Shown here: one piece after another, positions 5,935 to 7,750 of the stretch | Position numbering within the stretch: the first letter of the stretch is position 1 | Layout of the letters: every line of letters begins with the position of its first letter | Origin: Lachnospiraceae bacterium UBA7110 | GTDB taxonomy: Bacteria > Bacillota > Clostridia > Lachnospirales > Lachnospiraceae | Direction: 5' to 3' | DNA: 7,750 nucleotides | NCBI GenBank assembly: GCA_002492295.1 | Contig: DKYC01000163.1 | Location: 1 to 7,750, forward strand | Notes under the pieces: model-generated | The model's database searches: none | Seen by the model: only the letters and a program-made list of their open reading frames with translations | What the model was told of the DNA's origin: nothing | Made by a program: the position numbers and the translations under genes

Positions 5935-6668
5935 AAAGAGTAATGCTTAAGGTGGCTTATGACGGGACAAACTACCATGGCTGGCAGATTCAGCCCAATG
6001 TTGTGACAATTGAGTCTGTCTTGAACGAGACGCTTAGTGCACTCTTTCAGGAAGAAATAAAAGTTATCGGTGCATCGCGTACGGATACGGGGGTACATGC
6101 GCTTGGCAATATCGCGGTATTTGATACAAACGCGAGGATGCCAGCCGATAAAATGTCCTATGCGTTAAACCAAAAGCTTCCCGAGGACATCCGGATACAA
6201 TTGTCAATGGAAGTAGCGCCTGATTTTCACCCGAGACATCAAAACAGCAGGAAAACTTATGAGTATAAAATTTTAAACTGCGCATTTCCGATGCCAGTAT
6301 ACAGGCTTTATTCCTATTTCACTTATGTGAGACTTGATGTGGGGAAAATGCGTGAGGCGGCATCCTGCCTTGTGGGAGAGCATGATTTCAAAAGTTTTTG
6401 CAGCACAAAGACAGTGGCGGAAACGACGGTGCGGACAATTTATGATATCCATGTGGAAAAAGCGGGAGACATGATTTGCGTGCGTATTACGGGTTCCGGA
6501 TTTTTGTATAACATGGTACGGATTATTGTGGGAACGCTGATGGAAGCCGGAAAGGGAAAGATTGCGCCAAAAGATATGACAGATATTTTAAATGCGTGCA
6601 ATCGAGAGAAAGCAGGTCCGACGCTTCCGGCATGCGGGCTTACGCTCATTGGATATGAGTATCTGTAA
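5931..6668 (+). CDS. truA: tRNA pseudouridine(38-40) synthase TruA
   Basis: TruA converts uridines 38, 39 and 40 of the tRNA anticodon stem-loop to pseudouridine, stabilising decoding. The 245-residue protein opens MKRVMLKVAYDGTNYHGWQ, the family's N-terminal signature. It carries the catalytic motif GASRTDTGVHALGN with the nucleophilic Asp at D52 (equivalent to E. coli D60). The second half contains FHPRHQNSRKTYEYKI, GEHDFKSFCS and the C-terminal TGSGFLYNMVRIIVGTL motif. Length is normal for a Firmicute TruA. The start ATG 5931-5933 overlaps the ecfT stop TGA 5932-5934 (ATGA), which indicates translational coupling. No strong ribosome binding site precedes it. A longer reading frame reaches back to 5847 inside ecfT, but those residues do not belong to the family. 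An ECF module followed by truA is a conserved Firmicute arrangement. Confidence 0.97.
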   Translation: MKRVMLKVAYDGTNYHGWQIQPNVVTIESVLNETLSALFQEEIKVIGASRTDTGVHALGNIAVFDTNARMPADKMSYALNQKLPEDIRIQLSMEVAPDFHPRHQNSRKTYEYKILNCAFPMPVYRLYSYFTYVRLDVGKMREAASCLVGEHDFKSFCSTKTVAETTVRTIYDIHVEKAGDMICVRITGSGFLYNMVRIIVGTLMEAGKGKIAPKDMTDILNACNREKAGPTLPACGLTLIGYEYL

Positions 6669-6702
6669 AAGGCAGGATTCAACATGGATTTCCTGCTTTT
6701 TT
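6667..6702 (+). terminator. Rho-independent terminator after truA
   Basis: GGCAGGA 6671-6677 pairs with TCCTGCT 6691-6697 (one G-U) around a 13-nt loop. The stem can extend through A6667-A6670 with T6698-T6701, so the T-tract 6697-6702 forms both the stem base and the tail. It overlaps the truA stop codon TAA 6666-6668, so the ECF-truA unit ends here. Confidence 0.85.
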
Positions 6703-6741
6703 GCTGTAAAAAGAGCGTGAAAACGGATTTGTTTACGTTAT

Positions 6742-6763
6742 TTAGAGAAAAATTAGAGAAAAA
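6742..6763 (+). repeat. Tandem 11-bp direct repeat
   Basis: TTAGAGAAAAA occurs twice head-to-tail with no mismatch (6742-6752 and 6753-6763). The period of about one helical turn puts both copies on the same DNA face. It lies upstream of a TATAAT box (6769-6774) and of the ECF-type promoter. It could be an operator for a repeat-binding regulator, an A-tract/UP-like element, or chance slippage in AT-rich DNA. Confidence 0.6.
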
Positions 6764-6795
6764 TTTCATATAATTAAAAAAATTGTAAAATTTTT

Positions 6796-6821
6796 GCAAC
6801 TTTTTACGTTTTTAAATCGTC
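6796..6821 (+). promoter_or_regulatory. Candidate ECF sigma factor promoter
   Basis: A -35-like TGCAAC (6795-6800) is separated by 17 T-rich bases (6801-6817) from a -10-like CGTC (6818-6821), followed by TAATATATAG. The AAC plus CGTC pair with about 16-17 nt spacing is the known signature of Bacillota ECF sigma factors such as SigM, SigV, SigW and SigX, many of which control envelope genes. Transcription would begin near 6828, leaving a leader of about 54 nt before ATG 6882. A weaker sigma-A reading (TTTACG 6803-6808, 16 nt, TATATA 6825-6830) is possible. Confidence 0.6.
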
Positions 6822-6870
6822 TAATATATAGTAGGGAGTTTTAGATACACAGGGAATAATGTTTTAAAAT

Positions 6871-6877
6871 GGGGGAG
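6871..6877 (+). promoter_or_regulatory. Ribosome binding site of the amidase gene
   Basis: GGGGGAG lies 4 nt before ATG 6882, a short but workable spacing. It supports this start over the internal in-frame ATG codons at 7059 and 7128, and over the out-of-frame ATG at 6896. Confidence 0.65.
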
Positions 6878-6881
6878 TACT

Positions 6882-7750
6882 ATGGATAATCAGGCATGCA
6901 GAAAACGGGATTTAGAATTATGGCAGGTTTTGGAACCGTCCAAAACAAGGACGGCACAGGGACGTACCCAGACGCGGACGGGACAAGGCAGGCAGGGTGT
7001 GGAGGCGGTAAAGAACAGAGCAAACGTTCAAATCATAACATTCGTACCGGATCAGACAATGCAAAGGCAAAAAAAGTCGCGGGCAAATGCGGCAGCTTTA
7101 AAACGACGCAGGGCAAGGCAGCGCAGGATGTGGATTTTCAGATGTGTGACGGTTACGGTTCTTTTGGCGCTTTGTGTGGTTCTCTTTTTTGCGGTTAGGG
7201 CGTTATATCAGGATATGCAGGGAGGAATGCATATCGGGAAGGGCGCGTTGGACGCAGCCGGGGATGTTCGGGGAGAAGGAATGACAGACGACAGCAAAAC
7301 AGGTAAGCCGGAAATCCAGCAGGATTTTTTGAGCATCAGCGAATATAACCGCCCTGGGACAAGGCTATCCAGTGTCAAAAACATTTTTGTACATTATACT
7401 GCAAATCCTGGAACAACTGCAGCGCAGAACAGAAGCTATTTTGAAGGTCTTGGCGAAACCCATGAACGCGCTGCGAGCGCACATTTTATCATCGGCTGTG
7501 AAGGGGAGATTATCCAGTGTATTCCCTTGGACGAGGAAGCTTATGCGGTGCGGGGGAGAAATAATGATTCGATATCCATTGAATGCTGTTACCGGAATGA
7601 AGACGGTTCCTTTGAGCAGGCTACATACGATTCCCTGATTCAAATGCTGGCATGGCTGACCAGGGAATATGATTTGGATGCGGAGGATATCCTGCGCCAT
7701 TATGACAGCTGCGAAAAGCTTTGCCCTTTGTATTATGTGGAGCATGAGGA
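6882..7750 (+). CDS. Membrane-anchored N-acetylmuramoyl-L-alanine amidase (3' end outside window)
   Basis: This frame stays open from ATG 6882 to the window end (289 codons, no stop). Residues 1-83 are a basic, Gln/Thr/Arg-rich region ending in KRRRARQRR (74-82). A single hydrophobic helix at about 88-105 (VTVTVLLALCVVLFFAV) follows, giving an inside-to-outside topology. Residues 106-158 are a polar linker. From about 160 the Amidase_2/PGRP (T7 lysozyme-like) fold is evident: FVHYTANPGTT with zinc ligand H171, SAHFIIGCEGEIIQCIPLDE, NDSISIECCY, and LRHYDSCEKLCP with ligands H273 and C281 plus K279, the spacing seen for H122, K128 and C130 in T7 lysozyme. Such enzymes cut the amide between MurNAc and L-Ala of peptidoglycan, so the catalytic part should act outside the membrane. 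It is preceded by a terminator and a probable ECF sigma promoter, so it is a separate unit. Later C-terminal domains cannot be seen. Confidence 0.9.
   Translation, partial: MDNQACRKRDLELWQVLEPSKTRTAQGRTQTRTGQGRQGVEAVKNRANVQIITFVPDQTMQRQKKSRANAAALKRRRARQRRMWIFRCVTVTVLLALCVVLFFAVRALYQDMQGGMHIGKGALDAAGDVRGEGMTDDSKTGKPEIQQDFLSISEYNRPGTRLSSVKNIFVHYTANPGTTAAQNRSYFEGLGETHERAASAHFIIGCEGEIIQCIPLDEEAYAVRGRNNDSISIECCYRNEDGSFEQATYDSLIQMLAWLTREYDLDAEDILRHYDSCEKLCPLYYVEHE

Noticed and set aside
6896..7198. 100-residue + strand ORF starting at ATG 6896
   Set aside because: It is a shadow in another frame of the amidase N-terminal region. It has no ribosome binding site of its own and no recognisable domain, whereas the 6882 frame runs continuously into the amidase fold.
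1..7750. CRISPR arrays, insertion sequences, tRNA or rRNA genes, prophage
   Set aside because: No regularly spaced repeats, transposase frames, tRNA-like cloverleaf or rRNA segments were seen on either strand.

Overview
The window reads as a chromosomal stretch from a Firmicute of class Clostridia, most likely family Lachnospiraceae. The grounds are the gene order rpsD-rpoA-rplQ followed by a generic ECF transporter module and truA, strong AAAGGAGG-type ribosome binding sites, moderate GC, a zinc-free S4, and a ribosomal protein L17 carrying a long internal insertion. All genes are on the + strand. The lineage call rests on family knowledge and was not tested by any search.

Positions 1-2646 are the distal part of the ribosomal/alpha operon. 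They hold rpsD (5' end cut by the window), rpoA and rplQ, closed by a clear Rho-independent terminator at 2620-2646. The two spacers inside this block (571-791 and 1758-2044) are long for an alpha operon. They contain no supported gene but several strong RNA hairpins. One has 17 pairs. A CCGCA...TGCGG stem recurs in both spacers, so they look like structured, possibly regulatory or processing, RNA.

Positions 2693-6702 are a tightly packed second transcription unit: a small J-domain protein of unknown role, the two ATPases EcfA1 and EcfA2, the transmembrane coupling subunit EcfT, and the tRNA pseudouridine synthase TruA. Spacing is short (15 nt, 17 nt, 6 nt, then a 4-nt ATGA overlap). A terminator overlaps the truA stop codon. 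EcfA1, EcfA2 and EcfT together form the energy-coupling module shared by vitamin- and metal-specific S components, which must be encoded elsewhere because none is in the window.

Positions 6703-7750 start a separate unit. An AT-rich intergenic region carries a tandem 11-bp repeat, a TATAAT box and a good match to an extracytoplasmic-function (ECF) sigma factor promoter (TGCAAC, then CGTC). It precedes the 5' part of a gene for a membrane-anchored Amidase_2-type N-acetylmuramoyl-L-alanine amidase, which runs off the window end.

Most of the content is conserved housekeeping. The less ordinary points are the structured spacers, the J-domain protein at the head of the ECF module, and the apparent stress-sigma control of a cell-wall amidase with an unusual basic cytoplasmic tail.
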